Assembly: GCF_047511655.1 (NCBI RefSeq)
Contig: NC_133400.1
Location: 439,001-503,000, forward strand
Length of the DNA: 64,000 nt
Direction: 5' to 3'
DNA from: Castor canadensis
Taxonomy: Eukaryota > Chordata > Mammalia > Rodentia > Castoridae
In this document: piece after piece, positions 1-11,185 of the stretch
How the letters are laid out: every line of letters begins with the position of its first letter
Numbering within the stretch: the stretch's first letter is position 1
The notes under the pieces: model-generated
Database searches by the model: none
What the model was told of the DNA's origin: nothing
What the model saw: only the letters and a program-made list of their open reading frames with translations
Program-made: the position numbers and the translations under genes

Positions 1-120
1 CCAGAAGAGTCAAGCATGGTTTTGAGCACTCATGGCACGACATGCAATGCAAAAGGCAAGAACCTGTCGTATGCAGGAAATCTCTCCTCTTCCTTTTGCA
101 CCTTTTTTTTTTTGAAAAAC

Positions 121-434
121 CTTTCCCACACTCAGGCTGAGGTAGGAGGATCAAGAGTTCGAGACCTTGCCGGGCATTGGTGGCTCATGCCTGTAATCCT
201 AGCTACCCAGGATGCAGAGATCAGGAGGACCATGGTTCAAAGCCAGACTGGGCAAATAGTTTGTGAGACCCTATCTCAAAAACTCTTCATAAAAATAGGG
301 CTGGTGGAGTGGCCCTGAGTTCAAACTCCAGTATCGCAATGAAAAAAAAAAAAAAAAAGAGTTCAAGGTCACTCTGGACTACAAAAATGAGACCCTCTCT
401 CAAAAAAAAAAAAAAGAAAGAAAGAAAGAAAGAA
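121..434 (+). repeat. SINE cluster: B1 fragments and composite SINE
   Basis: A B1 piece (121-165), a composite B1/ID-like SINE (169-358) and a B1 tail ending in GAAA repeats (359-434). Confidence 0.75.
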
Positions 435-463
435 AAGCCCTATTCATTTCAAGATCTGAAATA

Positions 464-978
464 CATGCTGAGCACCAGTGGTCTCTGCCTATAATCCTAG
501 CTACTCAGAAGGTAGGAATCACCAAGCTCAAGGTGTAGAGCCAGCCTCGGACAAGTAATTCAGGAGACCCTATGTTAAAAATACCCAACACAAGCTGGGT
601 GCCAGTGGCTCATGCCTGTAATCCTAGCTACTCAGGAGGCAGAGATCGGGAGGATCAAGGAGATAGGGCAAGACCCTATCTTGAAGAACCAATCACAAAA
701 AAAGGGTTGGTAAGGGCTGGTGTAGTGGCTCAAGTAGTTGAGTGCCTGCCTAGGCAAGCATTGAGGCCGAGTTCAAAACCCAGTATGGCAAAAAAAAAAA
801 AAAAAAAAAATCTCCTTTATGTTCCTATGTGTGTTCTTCTAATTCTTTATCAGTTTTGCTTTTTAAATTTAATAACTTAATCCATGGCTGCAGCATGGCT
901 CAAGAAGCAGGGTGACTACCTTGGACTACCTTGTAAGAGCAAAGCCCAGAGTTCAAACCTCAGTGCCACTACCAAAAC
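464..978 (+). repeat. SINE cluster
   Basis: Two composite SINEs in tandem (464-592 and 593-810) and an ID-like monomer (883-978). Confidence 0.75.
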
Positions 979-1403
979 AATCCCCCCTTACCCTTTAATG
1001 CATTAGAATTTAGTCTATTTTGAGAGCGGGGGTAATTGAGACAATGGGCACAAATCACTTAGTGCTGAGCACACCCCAGCACTGCTAAGACTTAACGATT
1101 TCCACTATTACTATTAGCTCCAAATAGCCAACAGAAAACAAAAACAAAACCAAACTGGGTCTATGTCTCAGAGATCTCAGAAACAATGTTGAGTCCGTAC
1201 AGACTCAGTTCAATTTCCCTCACCTTTTACACTGTTCAGTCCTAATTCTGGAGAAGTGAGGCTTAGGATACTCAGGACCCTCTTAGATCCACAGTGAAGA
1301 GTGAGCTCATGACCAAGGGCAGGGGGTTATCTGGCAGACAATGGAGCTTCCTCCAGATAGCCTGCCCCACTTACTGCCCCATGTGTACAGGGCTGGGTTC
1401 AGC

Positions 1404-1838
1404 TGTGAGAATCAACTGAAGTTGGGTCTTTTCGGTCAAAGGATTTAATCAGTAACCACTGTTACAAATGTTTGTCTCACTAACTCGCTTCCCATATGCT
1501 TACTTCATGGACTTTGCTTAAGGTGATAAAAGTTTCTATTAAGAACAAAGGGTTGTTATCCTCAGCAGGACAAAATTCCACTAGAGGCCCAGGTGAGCTT
1601 TGAAACTTGTCTTCAAAGACCTTCTCCCTTCCATGCCCTCTTTCCAATTAACCAATTACATAAACTATGAACCCCAAACCTGCCTAATTCAGGGGAGGGG
1701 CAGCACTGGGTTAGAGATAAACCCCAGCAGACTCCCCACAGGGTGTGCTTGCTCTTTGTGGTGCACCCTTCTGCAGAAGTAAATTTTGTCTTGCCTGTTG
1801 ACTTCTGAGTTGTGTTGTCTCTCTTTCGTGACACCCCA
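1404..1838 (+). mobile_element. LTR-like sequence
   Basis: The block ends with a U5-like pattern: 'agtaaatttt', then 'gttgtctctctttcgtgaca' and CCCCA at 1838. This resembles the 3' end of an ERV1 LTR. A 5' boundary at TGTGAGA (1404) is plausible, but no target duplication was found, so both the start and the class are uncertain. Confidence 0.45.
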
Positions 1839-2151
1839 ATATCTTAAAGACAGCCAAGGCATTCTGGTCTACCCCCAGAACTTGGGGTAGATCTGTGCAG
1901 AGACAGAAAGGTAGCCTGGCTTTGGCATTACTGAATTCAAAGTGCATAGAAACTACTCTGAAAGAACAGCACAGGATCCAGCAATCCCATGGAGACAAAC
2001 ATGGGGCAGTTGTACACAGAGATAGCAAGCACAAGTGCCTGGGCCCTGCCTTCAGGACTAACCTCACTTTGCTCTGAGGGAAGAACAAAAGTAAGACTTT
2101 CTCCCACCCCCAAGAAGGTAACTATTACTTCAGAGGAGCAGATAGGTGTAC

Positions 2152-2241
2152 CTTCGTCGTCTTCAGTAGCCTTCCCCTTGGGTTTATCACTGTCTTTATT
2201 CTTCTGCTTCATCTTTGAAGTTTTGAAATAGTAAGGTCCAC
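2152..2241 (-). CDS. SPG7: SPG7 exon 3 (paraplegin, codon 96 to first base of codon 126)
   Basis: The acceptor is attgtag at 2248-2242. The exon completes the split Gly codon and reads GPYYFKTSKMKQKNKD, SDKPKGKATEDDE, then one base. Human has GTFYFNTSRLKQKNKE and KDKSKGKAPEEDE here. Length is 90 nt, identical to human exon 3. The donor is GAAG then GTACAC at 2151. The segment is a charged Lys/Glu/Asp-rich linker that precedes the first transmembrane helix of the m-AAA subunit; that helix, the AAA domain and the HEXXH protease centre are encoded by later exons outside the window. No frameshift or stop was found. Confidence 0.93.
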
Positions 2242-2454
2242 CTACAATACATAGGGAAAGAGGTCAACAACCAAAGTTGGCAATGGCAAGGGAGACCCTC
2301 AAGGAACTGACTCACAGCACAATCATAGGAAACCGTTATCCCGGGAGCTGCAAGTCTGCAGAAAGGTGGCATTGGATTCTGTCCACAAATTATAGAATTA
2401 TTATGAATTATTTGAACTTAGGAAGCCATTAAATATCTTTGCTATTTAAACTGG

Positions 2455-2690
2455 CTAGCTGCCTGTAATCCCAGCACTTGGGAGGCTGAGGTAGGAGTTT
2501 CAAGACAGCCTGGCTATATAGCAAGACCATGCCTCAAAAAAACCAAAAAAGGCTGGGTGCCGGTGGCTCATGCCTGTAATCATAGCTACTCAGGAGGCAA
2601 AGATCAGGAGGATCAAGGTTCAAAGCCAGCCTGAGCAACTAGTTCACAAGATCCTATCTCAAAAAAAACCTATCATAAAAATAGGGCTGA
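2455..2690 (+). repeat. B1 plus composite SINE, host of the L1
   Basis: A B1 (2455-2550) is followed by a composite SINE head (2553-2690). The SINE is cut at 'agggctga' by the L1, and only a short, partly deleted tail remains at 3606-3625. Confidence 0.75.
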
Positions 2691-3591
2691 TGGATGCAGG
2701 GAAAAAGGAACCCTCTTACACTGTTGGTGGGAATGTAGACTAGTACAACCACTCTGGAAAAAAATTTGGAGGCTACTTAAAAAGCTAGACATCGATCTAC
2801 CATTTGATCCAGTAATACCACTCTTGGGGATATACCCAAAAGACTGTTACTCCAGAGGCACCTGCACACCCATGTTTATTGCGGCACTATTCACAATAGC
2901 CAAGTTATGGAAACAGCCAAGATGCCACACCACCGACGAATAGATTAAGAAAATGTGGTATCTATACACAATGGAATTCTATGCAGCCACAAAGAAGAAC
3001 GAAATGTTACCATTCGCTGGTAAATGGATGGAATTGGAGAACATCATTCTGAGTGAGGTTAGCCTGGCCCAAAAGACCAAAAATCGTATGTTCTCCCTCA
3101 TATGTGGACATTAGATCAAGGGTAAACACAACAAGGGGACTGGACTATGAGCACATGATAAAAGCGAGAGCACACAAGGGAGGGGTGAGGATAGGTAAGA
3201 CACCTAAAAAATTAGCTAGCATTTGTTGCCCTCAACACAGAGAAACTAAAGCAGATACCTTAAAAGCAACTGAGGCCAATAGGAAAAGGGGAACAGGTAC
3301 TAGAGAAAAGGTTAGTTCAAGAATAATTAACCTAGAAGGTAACACCCACACACAGGAAATCAATGTGAGTCAATGCCCTGTATAGCTATCCTTATCTCAA
3401 CCAGCAAAAACCCTTGTTCCTTCCTATTATTGCTTATACTCTCTCTACAACAAAATTAGAAATAAGGGCAAAATAGTTTCTGCTGGGTATTGGGGGGGGG
3501 TAAGAGAGGGGGCGGGCAGGGTGGTAAGGGAGGGGGTGGGGGCAGGGGGGAGAAATGAACCAAGCCTTGTATGCACATATGAATAAAAAAA
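2691..3591 (+). mobile_element. 5'-truncated L1, 3' end
   Basis: It carries the C-terminal end of L1 ORF2 (readable as TPMFIAALFTIAKLWKQPR and MEFYAATKKNEM), a stop codon TAG inside that frame near 2941, a G-rich 3' untranslated region and an AATAAA-containing A tail. The 14-nt sequence aaaaatagggctga flanks it at 2677-2690 and 3592-3605, a target-site duplication. It sits in a SINE and is not functional. Confidence 0.88.
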
Positions 3592-4304
3592 AAAAATAGG
3601 GCTGAATCCCCAGCACACACAAAAAATTTGTTATAGTCATAAGTTTGAGAAATGTAATAAATTTGTTGGAGGACAATCCTTCAACATACAAAGTTCATTA
3701 AAATGAATTTAAATGAACAATACAAGTGATTTTGGCACATGTGCCAACAGCAGCAATCTAACTGCCACTGCCCAGACAGGCTGGCCCAACACTTCACACA
3801 AAAGCTTGGTCTCGCCCAAGAGCTCAACAGATGGGGGAAATCTCACAACCATGACCTCAACTGTATTTGTCTTCACAAAGACATTCAAAGACTCACAAAG
3901 AAAACTACTCTGACTGGCACCTGAACCTAACATCATCTGTTTGGAGGGCTGATATGTGTGCTGCTTCTCTCAGAGACACTGTACCCATGAGTGGATTCAA
4001 GTCAAACTCTGAGAGCAGATGAGCCAGGGGCCAACTCACTGCCGCTCAGCAGGCCAGGCTCTCTCTAAGGGTAGGCATCAGGCTGCTCCATGTAAATCAG
4101 GAGTTCAAATAGTTCACTTTTTCCTGTTCCACTTGGGCAAAAGGGGAGTGAAGTTATAGGCGTCAGTTCTGAAGGTCCTCTAGCTGTAGGTCAAGAGAGG
4201 CAAATTATACATAGGGTATTTAAGAAGCTTTTCCAAGTGGTCCAATTAGTGCTACACCAGAACACCAAAAAATAAATACCTGAACAAATAAAAAGACAAC
4301 TCAG

Positions 4305-4732
4305 CCAAGCACCGGTGGCTCATGCCTGTAATCATAGCTATTTAGGAGGCAGAGATCAGGAGGATCGTGGTTAGAAGCCAGCCTAGGTAAACAGTGTACA
4401 AGACCTTATCTCGAAAAAACCTTCACAAAAAAGGGCTGGTGGAGTGGCTTAAGGTGTAGGCCCCGAGTTCAAACCCCAGTACCACAAAATAAATAAATAA
4501 ATAAATAAATAAATAAACAAATAAATAAATAAATAAATAAATAAATAAGCAAGCTGGGCGCTGGTGGTTCACACCTGTAATCCTAGCTACTCAGGAAGCA
4601 GATCAGGAGGATCAAGGTTCAAAGCCAGCCTGGGCAAATAGTTCATGATACCCTTCACAAAAATAAGGCTGGTGGAGTGGCTTAAGGTGAAGGCCCTGAG
4701 TACCACAAACAAACAAACAAATAAATAAAAAG
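4305..4732 (+). repeat. Two composite SINEs with AAAT-rich tail
   Basis: SINE heads begin at 4305 and 4551. The first ends in an imperfect (AAAT)n run at 4486-4548. Confidence 0.85.
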
Positions 4733-5003
4733 AAGCCAAAGGTCCTTTTAAGGCTATTCTTAATTTTTTGGTCAATGTCAAAATAGCAATAGTAACCTAA
4801 TACGATCACATCACTTGACAATGAAGATAGAGTCTTAGCTTTCATTACGCTAACATCAAAGCATACTTGGAAATATAGACGGTATAGCCTGTTGTACACC
4901 TGTATCATATGGTACAGCCTAATACTGCTAAGCTACTATACTAAATATCCCAGGCTCTGTAATACATCTGCTGTCACCAGGCATTTCAACGCCATTACAG
5001 CAT

Positions 5004-5382
<379 letters not shown>

Positions 5383-5442
5383 CTAAGGGTCACATCAAAA
5401 CTGCAGCATACTAAAGCAATGCAGACTAAAAACCATAGCAGT

Positions 5443-5803
5443 AGCTGGGCACCGGTGGCTCATGCCTGTAAAATACCAGATACTCAGGAGGCAGAGATCA
5501 GGAGGACCACAGTTCAAAGCCAGCCTGGGTGAGACCCAATCTCGAAAATACCTAACACAAAAAGGGCTGGTGGAGTGGTTCAGGTGTAGGCCCTGAGTTC
5601 AAGCCCCAGTACCACAAAAAAAAGAAAAAACACTTCACAAAAAGGGCTGGTGGAGTGGCCCAAGGTGTAGGCCCTGAGTTCAAACCCCAGTACTGAGAAA
5701 AAAAAAAGGCATCTCCTGGGGAAGATCATAATTTGAGGCTAGTCTGGGCAAAAGTTAGTGAGAGCTGTTAAAGAGTGGCTCAAGTGGCAGAGCACCTGCC
5801 TAG
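5443..5803 (+). repeat. Composite SINE, extra ID unit and SINE half cut by the LTR
   Basis: A full composite SINE (5443-5625) is followed by a second ID-like unit (5632-5708) and a third SINE (5709-5803) that resumes at 6218-6265 after the solo LTR. Confidence 0.8.
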
Positions 5804-6217
5804 TGTAAGAAAAATGATCTTTTCTATCAAAGTATATGTTACCCTCTTAGATTACTTAAAAATTCCTCAGGTTGCCATCTTAGGTGACTTGCATGTTTAA
5901 AAGGTCCTTGCTTCTTCTTCTGGATTCCTGTACATCTCCATTGCCTGCTAAACTGTATGCCCTAACCTATCCCCGAAGCCTTTTAGACAATATGGAAAGA
6001 CTGTGAACCTTTGACCTGGGCAAATCCCAGGTGAGGGGAAGGTACAAGTGTATCAGGGATATAAGGAAGAGCGCTGTCAGCCATTTTGTGCTTGCGTGTT
6101 TGCTTAGCTGGAGTGAGCACGTCCTTGAACCCTCTTGATCAAGAGAAAATTGACTTGTCAAGATTTTCTGTCTCTTGTGTGTCTGTTTTCAGCACCAGAG
6201 GGTCATCAATTCCAACA
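5804..6217 (+). mobile_element. Solo LTR inserted in a SINE
   Basis: The 414 nt element begins TGTAAG and ends CCAACA, with CTAG immediately on both sides (5800-5803 and 6218-6221). Joining the flanks restores an uninterrupted ID-like SINE ('gcctagcaag'). Inside are a TATA-like 'gatataagg' near 6058 and an R/U5-like end, so orientation is plus. The 4-nt target duplication fits gammaretrovirus-like (ERV1) integration. No internal viral region remains, so it arose by LTR-LTR recombination. Confidence 0.82.
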
Positions 6218-6275
6218 CTAGCAAGTATAAGTCCCTGAGTTCAAACCCCAGTACCACATACAGTTAGCCATCTCA

Positions 6276-7079
6276 ATAAGCTGGGCAAGGTGGTGCACAC
6301 TTGTAGTCCTGGACGGATGAGCTGTAGGTAGGACTGATGTCTGAGGCCAGTCCCAGGCCAAAAAGGCAAGACCCTATCTGAAAAATAACTGTATCAAAAA
6401 AAGGAGGCAGATGCAGCTGTCTCACACCTGTAATCCTAGCTACTTAGGAGTCACAGATAGGGAGGATCACAGTTCAAGGCCAGCCCAGGAAAACAGTTCA
6501 CAAAACCCCATCTCTAAAAATAACTAGAGCAGAATGGACTGGAAGTGTGGATCAAGCATGATATCCTGAATTCAAACCCTAGAACCACCAAAAAATAAAA
6601 GGGACAGGGCATGGCTCAAGTGGTACAGTGCCTGTGTGATATCCTTAATCCAAACTCCCTCCTCTCCCCGCCAAAAAAAGATGTCTTGTTCAGTGCTCTT
6701 TGCTAAGGTGCACATTACATGCAGTATCTAGTCCACACAATCTTCTGCCCATTTGATTGACACTGCCATTCTTGGCTCAGTGAGGGCTGCAAAGTGTGGA
6801 CTGGGCCCAGTAAATGATTACAGTGTGGTAGATAAAGCAGAAAACTGCCATTCCTCAAAGTCAGTGCTAGCTTAACCTAAGGTTGCTTTAGCTTATTAGT
6901 GTAACAGTCTCTGCAAAATAAGCTGCTTCAAGTATGTGTGAATTTTCTGCTTCAGCCTTGATTTTCATAGAACACACACAAAGGGGCTTGGAGGATGGCT
7001 CAAGGGTAGTGCACTTAACTAGCATGTAAGAGGTCCTGGGTTTAATCCCCAGCATCACAAGGGAAAAAAAAAAAAAAGG
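6276..7079 (+). repeat. SINE cluster
   Basis: A B1 (6278-6403), a composite SINE of the 'actagagcagaatggactgg' type (6406-6600), an ID unit (6601-6680), then unique sequence and an ID element (6985-7079). Confidence 0.75.
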
Positions 7080-7167
7080 ATAGAACAAACACACACACAG
7101 GGTCAAACTAAGGAAAATAAACTATTTTCTTTTGAAACAGAACTAAAAAGTTAAAGGAAAAAAAGTG

Positions 7168-7558
7168 CCTGGGTTGGGTGTGGTGGTGGCACACAATGAG
7201 GGAGGATCATGAGTTTGAGGCCAGCATGGGCTACACAGTGAGATTATGCTTCATAACTAACTAACTAACTAACTAAACAAATACATAAATAAATAAATAG
7301 GATAGAGTACTTGCCTAGCATGTACAATGCCCTGGGTTTGATACCCCAGCATCAAGGGAAAAAAAAAAAAACGGCATTAATTTATACTTGGCCTCAGGTC
7401 AGATTCATTAAAATACATGTTAATTTAAATTGTGCTTACACATTTTTGGTAAAACATAAATATTGGGGGGTTATTAACTATGACTGGCAGCGTAGCTCAG
7501 TGTAGAGTGTCTAGTATGTGCAAGGCCCAGGGTTTGATGGCCAGCACAGCAGAAAGAA
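7168..7558 (+). repeat. B1, ID fragment and ID element
   Basis: A B1 at 7168-7290 ends in ACTA repeats; an ID piece follows at 7300-7372, and an ID element with 'gcgtagctcagtgtagagtg' lies at 7485-7558. Confidence 0.7.
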
Positions 7559-7632
7559 AACACACACACACACACACACACACAAGCCAGATGTTTGATG
7601 GCCAGCATAGCAGAAACACACACACACACGCG

Positions 7633-7682
<50 letters not shown>

Positions 7683-7698
7683 ACCCCCCCCCCCCCCC
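7559..7698. repeat. AC microsatellite and C run
   Basis: AC repeats at 7559-7584 and about 7616-7681, split by a 30-nt copy of the preceding ID-element end, then a run of C to 7698. It is the tail of an ID element. Confidence 0.95.
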
Positions 7699-8312
7699 AG
7701 ATGTAATCCCAGATACTTGGGAGGCTAAAGCAGGAATGTCCAAGTTTTAAGCCAGCCAGACCAACATGGGGAGATCCAGCCTCAAAGGAAAGAAATCTAT
7801 AGATTAAAAAAATAATAAAAAGAGCTGGCAGACTGGCTCAAATGGTAAACTACCTGTCTAGCAAGTGGAAGATCCTGAGTTCAAACTCCAGTACCACCAA
7901 AAAACAATAATAGCAGGGCACCAGTAGCTCACACCTGTAATCCTAGGTACTCAAGAGGCAGAGATCAGGCGGATGGCAGTTCCAAGCCAGCATAAGCAAA
8001 TGGTTTGCAAGACTCCATCCATCACAAAAAAGGGCTGGTGTAGGCCCTGTGTTCAACCCCAGTACCGCAAACAACAAAACTTACAACTAAAATGTGACTG
8101 TTGCGCTTTTAAGCTGGGGAAAAACATTACCCAAAATCACAAGATTAAGTGTCACACCAAGCAATGTAAGTTTAAAAAATAAATATACTATTTTTTTGAA
8201 GAGAAGGTCTGGCTGTGTAGCCCAAGCTGACCTCTAATTTGAGATCCTGCCTCAGCCTCACGCGTGCTGAGTTTACAGCGGTGTACCACCATGCCTAGCT
8301 TTTTTAAAAGCG
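7699..8312. repeat. SINE cluster, mixed strands
   Basis: B1 (7699-7800, +), ID unit (7820-7905, +), composite SINE (7913-8092, +), then a B1 on the minus strand (8190-8312). Confidence 0.75.
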
Positions 8313-8836
8313 CAACTATGGATTTATTTGTAACGTTTACATTGTCCTGAAATGTGAGTAGTCTGAGCATCTTTTCAAGTTTTTAAAGGAACATCAAAAT
8401 GTCTGCTTTCTGGCTGAGATGCTCGCCTCGCAGACCACAGCATTCCCGGGGGAGCTCAGTGACTGTCTATGGATAAAAGCTTCGCTGAGAAGTAGCTACA
8501 CAGAATTTTGCTCGTGCAAAACGGCTTACGACAGCCCACTGAGCAATCACCAACTATCATACGGAAACTACTGGAATCCCTCCGGATGGAACTGGCCGAC
8601 TTGGGTCAGTTGTAAAATAACTGGTGAGACCCCTCCTGGGTGAATTCGGGCGGAACCGAAACAACGCGTCCACACCCATGTGGGGGACAGGGAACACCCA
8701 CGCGAAGTCAGCCACTCCCCCAGCCAGCGCCCACGCCGGCCCTCCTCCGACATCCCAAGGCCTGCTGCCGGCCCGCACCGGGCGATGCCGAGCCGTACCG
8801 CGACTACCGCCAGCTCAGGGGCTGCGCGCGGGTTAC

Positions 8837-9019
8837 CTGCAGGGCTCGGCCTCCAGGTCCGGAGAGACCCACCGCAGGCCTGCGGACCACATATGGCCGC
8901 CAGCTCACAGCCTCGGCGGAGAAGCCCGGGCCTCGGCCCGAGCCTGCGCCCCACAGTCGGCCGGGACCTGGTCCCGGACTCGGGCGAAGGGCGCGTAGCA
9001 GCAGCAACACGGCCGCCAT
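8837..9019 (-). CDS. SPG7: SPG7 exon 1 coding part (paraplegin, residues 1-61)
   Basis: Paraplegin is a subunit of the ATP-dependent m-AAA protease of the mitochondrial inner membrane, where it acts with AFG3L2 in protein quality control and ribosome-protein processing. The exon opens with ATG at 9019-9017 in a good Kozak context (A at -3, G at +4) and encodes MAAVLLLLRALR, then Gly/Pro-rich sequence, ending GGRALQ. That start and end match human paraplegin, and the coding length of 183 nt equals human exon 1. The N-terminus looks like a mitochondrial targeting sequence: Leu-rich, eight Arg, and only one acidic residue (Glu36) in 61. The exon ends CTGCAG followed by the donor GTAACC at 8836. 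Residues about 13-57 diverge from human much more than exons 2 and 3 do, as expected for a cleaved presequence. Family assignment is recognition from memory, but exon lengths, phases and downstream exons all agree. Confidence 0.95.
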
Positions 9020-9060
9020 GCTGCCGGGCGCAGCGCCTGCGCAATCAGGACTCCTCGGGG

Positions 9061-9142
9061 CGCATGCGCGAGCTGTTGACGCCCTGGGAAAAGCGCGCCT
9101 TCCTTTGACGCATGCGCACCTGTGTACTCAGACGCATGCGCG
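9061..9142. promoter_or_regulatory. Cluster of three NRF-1-type sites
   Basis: CGCATGCGCG at 9061-9070, CGCATGCGCA at 9109-9118 and CGCATGCGCG at 9133-9142 fit the NRF-1 palindrome. NRF-1 is the usual activator of nuclear genes for mitochondrial proteins, consistent with SPG7. A weaker half site, CTGCGCA, lies at about 9037-9043. Binding is inferred. Confidence 0.7.
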
Positions 9143-10124
9143 GTCTTGGCTCCCGTGCCTCTTCAGGGTTAGCTTTTCTATCCCTGGTTGACTCAGTTGT
9201 GTGCCGCGTTCGCTGGCAGGCCGCTAGTTCCCTGGGATTTTTTTTTTTTTATACGTCTTTTTTTTTTTTTTTATTTCCAGTTCAGATAGATTGTGACTGT
9301 GTGGTTTTCACATCGCCCCCTTTGGGACATAGTTTGATCCCCTTGGTAGGTTAATTTGGGGCCATTTTGCGTCCTCGGAGCTCTTCTGATAGGAACAGAG
9401 GGGCTGAGAATGGTCGCCTGGCCTCTGAAGACGACTTAGAGGCTCGTGGTGTGTGAGAGCCCAGGGCAGCGGCTACCGGGGCGTGGACAGCATGTGCTTT
9501 CTGAGTGGGACCCGGCTCCTGGTACTGGGGAGGAAGGCAGGGGGCCATCCAGAGTCCGCCCTGGGGCTGATCGTTCGCGGCCGGAAGAGGCCGAAGAGCA
9601 CGAGCTCAAGCCGGCCCCGGGCTAATGGTCACAGGAAGGTGAAATGTTCTCCTCTCCGCACAGGAAGGGCGCACTAGGCACTAGGCACGCCATGGCTGAG
9701 GCAGGAGAGGAAGATTTGTTCTGCAGGTCCCAAGCCTCCTTGTTTTCTGCCGGAGGCGGCTGACTCACTCCTGGAAGTCATTTCCAGCCCTGGTGATCAC
9801 CATGGCTCCCAGCCAGGCTTATATAAGGTCCAGGCAAAGCACAAGTCCACAGGCTGCTCATGGGAAATTAGGCAGGACACCAAAAACAAGGAAGAAGGCA
9901 CCTGTTGTCTCACCCCATGGGCAGCTGTACTCCTAGGCTCAGGCACGGTCACTGCCGTCCACCCAGAGCAGCAGAGTGAGGGTCACCTGGGGCTGTTGAT
10001 CTACCCTGGTCTAGAACCTGATTGCTGAAAGCTAGCAGAAAAAGCAGACTACACAGGATGCTGTAGGGGCAAGTTACAGCGACTTACATTTGTCCCTGTG
10101 ATCTATATTCCCCAGGCTTATAAC

Positions 10125-10400
10125 AACGAATAATTAATAACATTTCTGTGTGCTGACTAGTGCCTGGCTCCATGTCAAACACTGACTTAATGTTCACAGC
10201 TCTGTGAAGTAAGTACTTTTAATATCTCTGTTTTACAGATAAGGAAAATGGGATTCAGAAAAATTAAAAATACCCTGCCCAAGATCACAGTTAAGATTGA
10301 TGGCACAGTTCCAAAGCTGATATACCTGCCTATCCTGGCCCTCCACCCTATGCCTTCCAGGCTACAAAGTCACAGGTGTGACTTGCATGTCCTCTCTCTC
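10125..10400 (+). repeat. MIR SINE relic
   Basis: The MIR core is readable: 'ctctgtgaagtaagtac', 'ctctgttttacagataagga' and 'gcccaagatcacagtta'. Confidence 0.65.
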
Positions 10401-10979
10401 TCTCAGCCTGAGGAAGGGCCAAGTGTCCTGCTAGTTGGCTGTCAGCTCTCTAGACATGGGGAGATGTTTTGTTGGTTTGTGGAGAGAACAGGACTACCAG
10501 TGCTTTTCAGTACTGATTGCTTTTCTTCTTGTTTCTCTTGTCTTAAACAATCTTCCTTCACAATCATTCCCTTCTGGACTGTCCTCCTCCACTGTATTGT
10601 CTTTCCCTGGTTAGAAGCCCAGATACACAGAGTCAGAGGCTCTTCTGCCCACTTTCTGTCTTCCAGCTCAGCTTGTCTGGCCCTCACTCTCTTCAGCCTT
10701 GTCCCATGATGTGACTGTTACCTGAGCTTCTAAAAGGGGTTCTTGCACTCCATTGAAGCTTTCAGAACAGAGCCCTGATAGGAAGTGATCAAGCTCCATT
10801 ACCCTTCATGCCTTGTAGAGAATTTGTGACTCAAAGTGTATATGAATTTGAATGTGTTTGGTGTGAGTACAGCTGTAATCTTATTAACACTGTTGGAAAT
10901 AATGTTGTTATTGCTGTCTAGCCTCTGCTGGCAAGTCTCAAGCAATGTGAGATGATGGCAAGAGGGCAACCTGGGAAGG

Positions 10980-11185
10980 AACACTGGATTCTGTCCTTCC
11001 CAGGTGATGGCCTTAAGCAAGTTATTAACTTCTCCAAGCCTCAATTTTCTCATCAGTAAAATGGGGATAATAATTATCTGCAAAGCCAGGCTAATATCAG
11101 CCTTGGGTTTCCCACAGAGTTGTTATAAAGATAAAATGCATTAAATGTATGTGAAAGCAATTTGTGAACCAGAGAGCCATTTACA
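10980..11185 (-). repeat. MIR SINE relic
   Basis: The complement of the MIR core is present: 'gcctcaattttctcatcagt', 'aaaatggggataataatt' and 'gagttgttataaagataaaa'. Confidence 0.6.

Larger units (their letters stand above)
1..2151 (-). other. SPG7: SPG7 intron 3, partial
   Basis: This is the sequence downstream of exon 3 on the transcript. It holds SINEs to about 980, a repeat-poor stretch at about 980-1400, and an LTR-like sequence at about 1404-1838. No match to paraplegin exon 4 was found, so the intron leaves the window. Confidence 0.8.
8640..9160 (-). promoter_or_regulatory. SPG7: SPG7 CpG-island promoter
   Basis: GC content and CpG frequency rise sharply between about 8640 and 9160, then fall into T-rich sequence at 9240. 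The island covers exon 1 and the proximal upstream region. There is no TATA box near 9020-9060. GCGCATGCGC-type palindromes sit at 40-125 nt upstream of the start codon, so the transcription start probably lies between about 9020 and 9060. The exact start cannot be read from sequence. Confidence 0.8.

Noticed and set aside
3053..3385. 110-codon plus-strand frame
   Set aside because: It lies in the L1 ORF2 end and 3' untranslated region.
7474..7743. Val/Cys or Thr/His repeat frames
   Set aside because: They are translations of the AC microsatellite.
8568..9044. 158-codon minus-strand frame over SPG7 exon 1
   Set aside because: It begins at TTG, not ATG, runs out of frame with the paraplegin start and reads through the exon 1 donor. 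The composition matches a shadow of the island.
10248..10709. 153-codon plus-strand frame
   Set aside because: It starts in a MIR relic and runs through unique sequence without recognised domains or splice signals.
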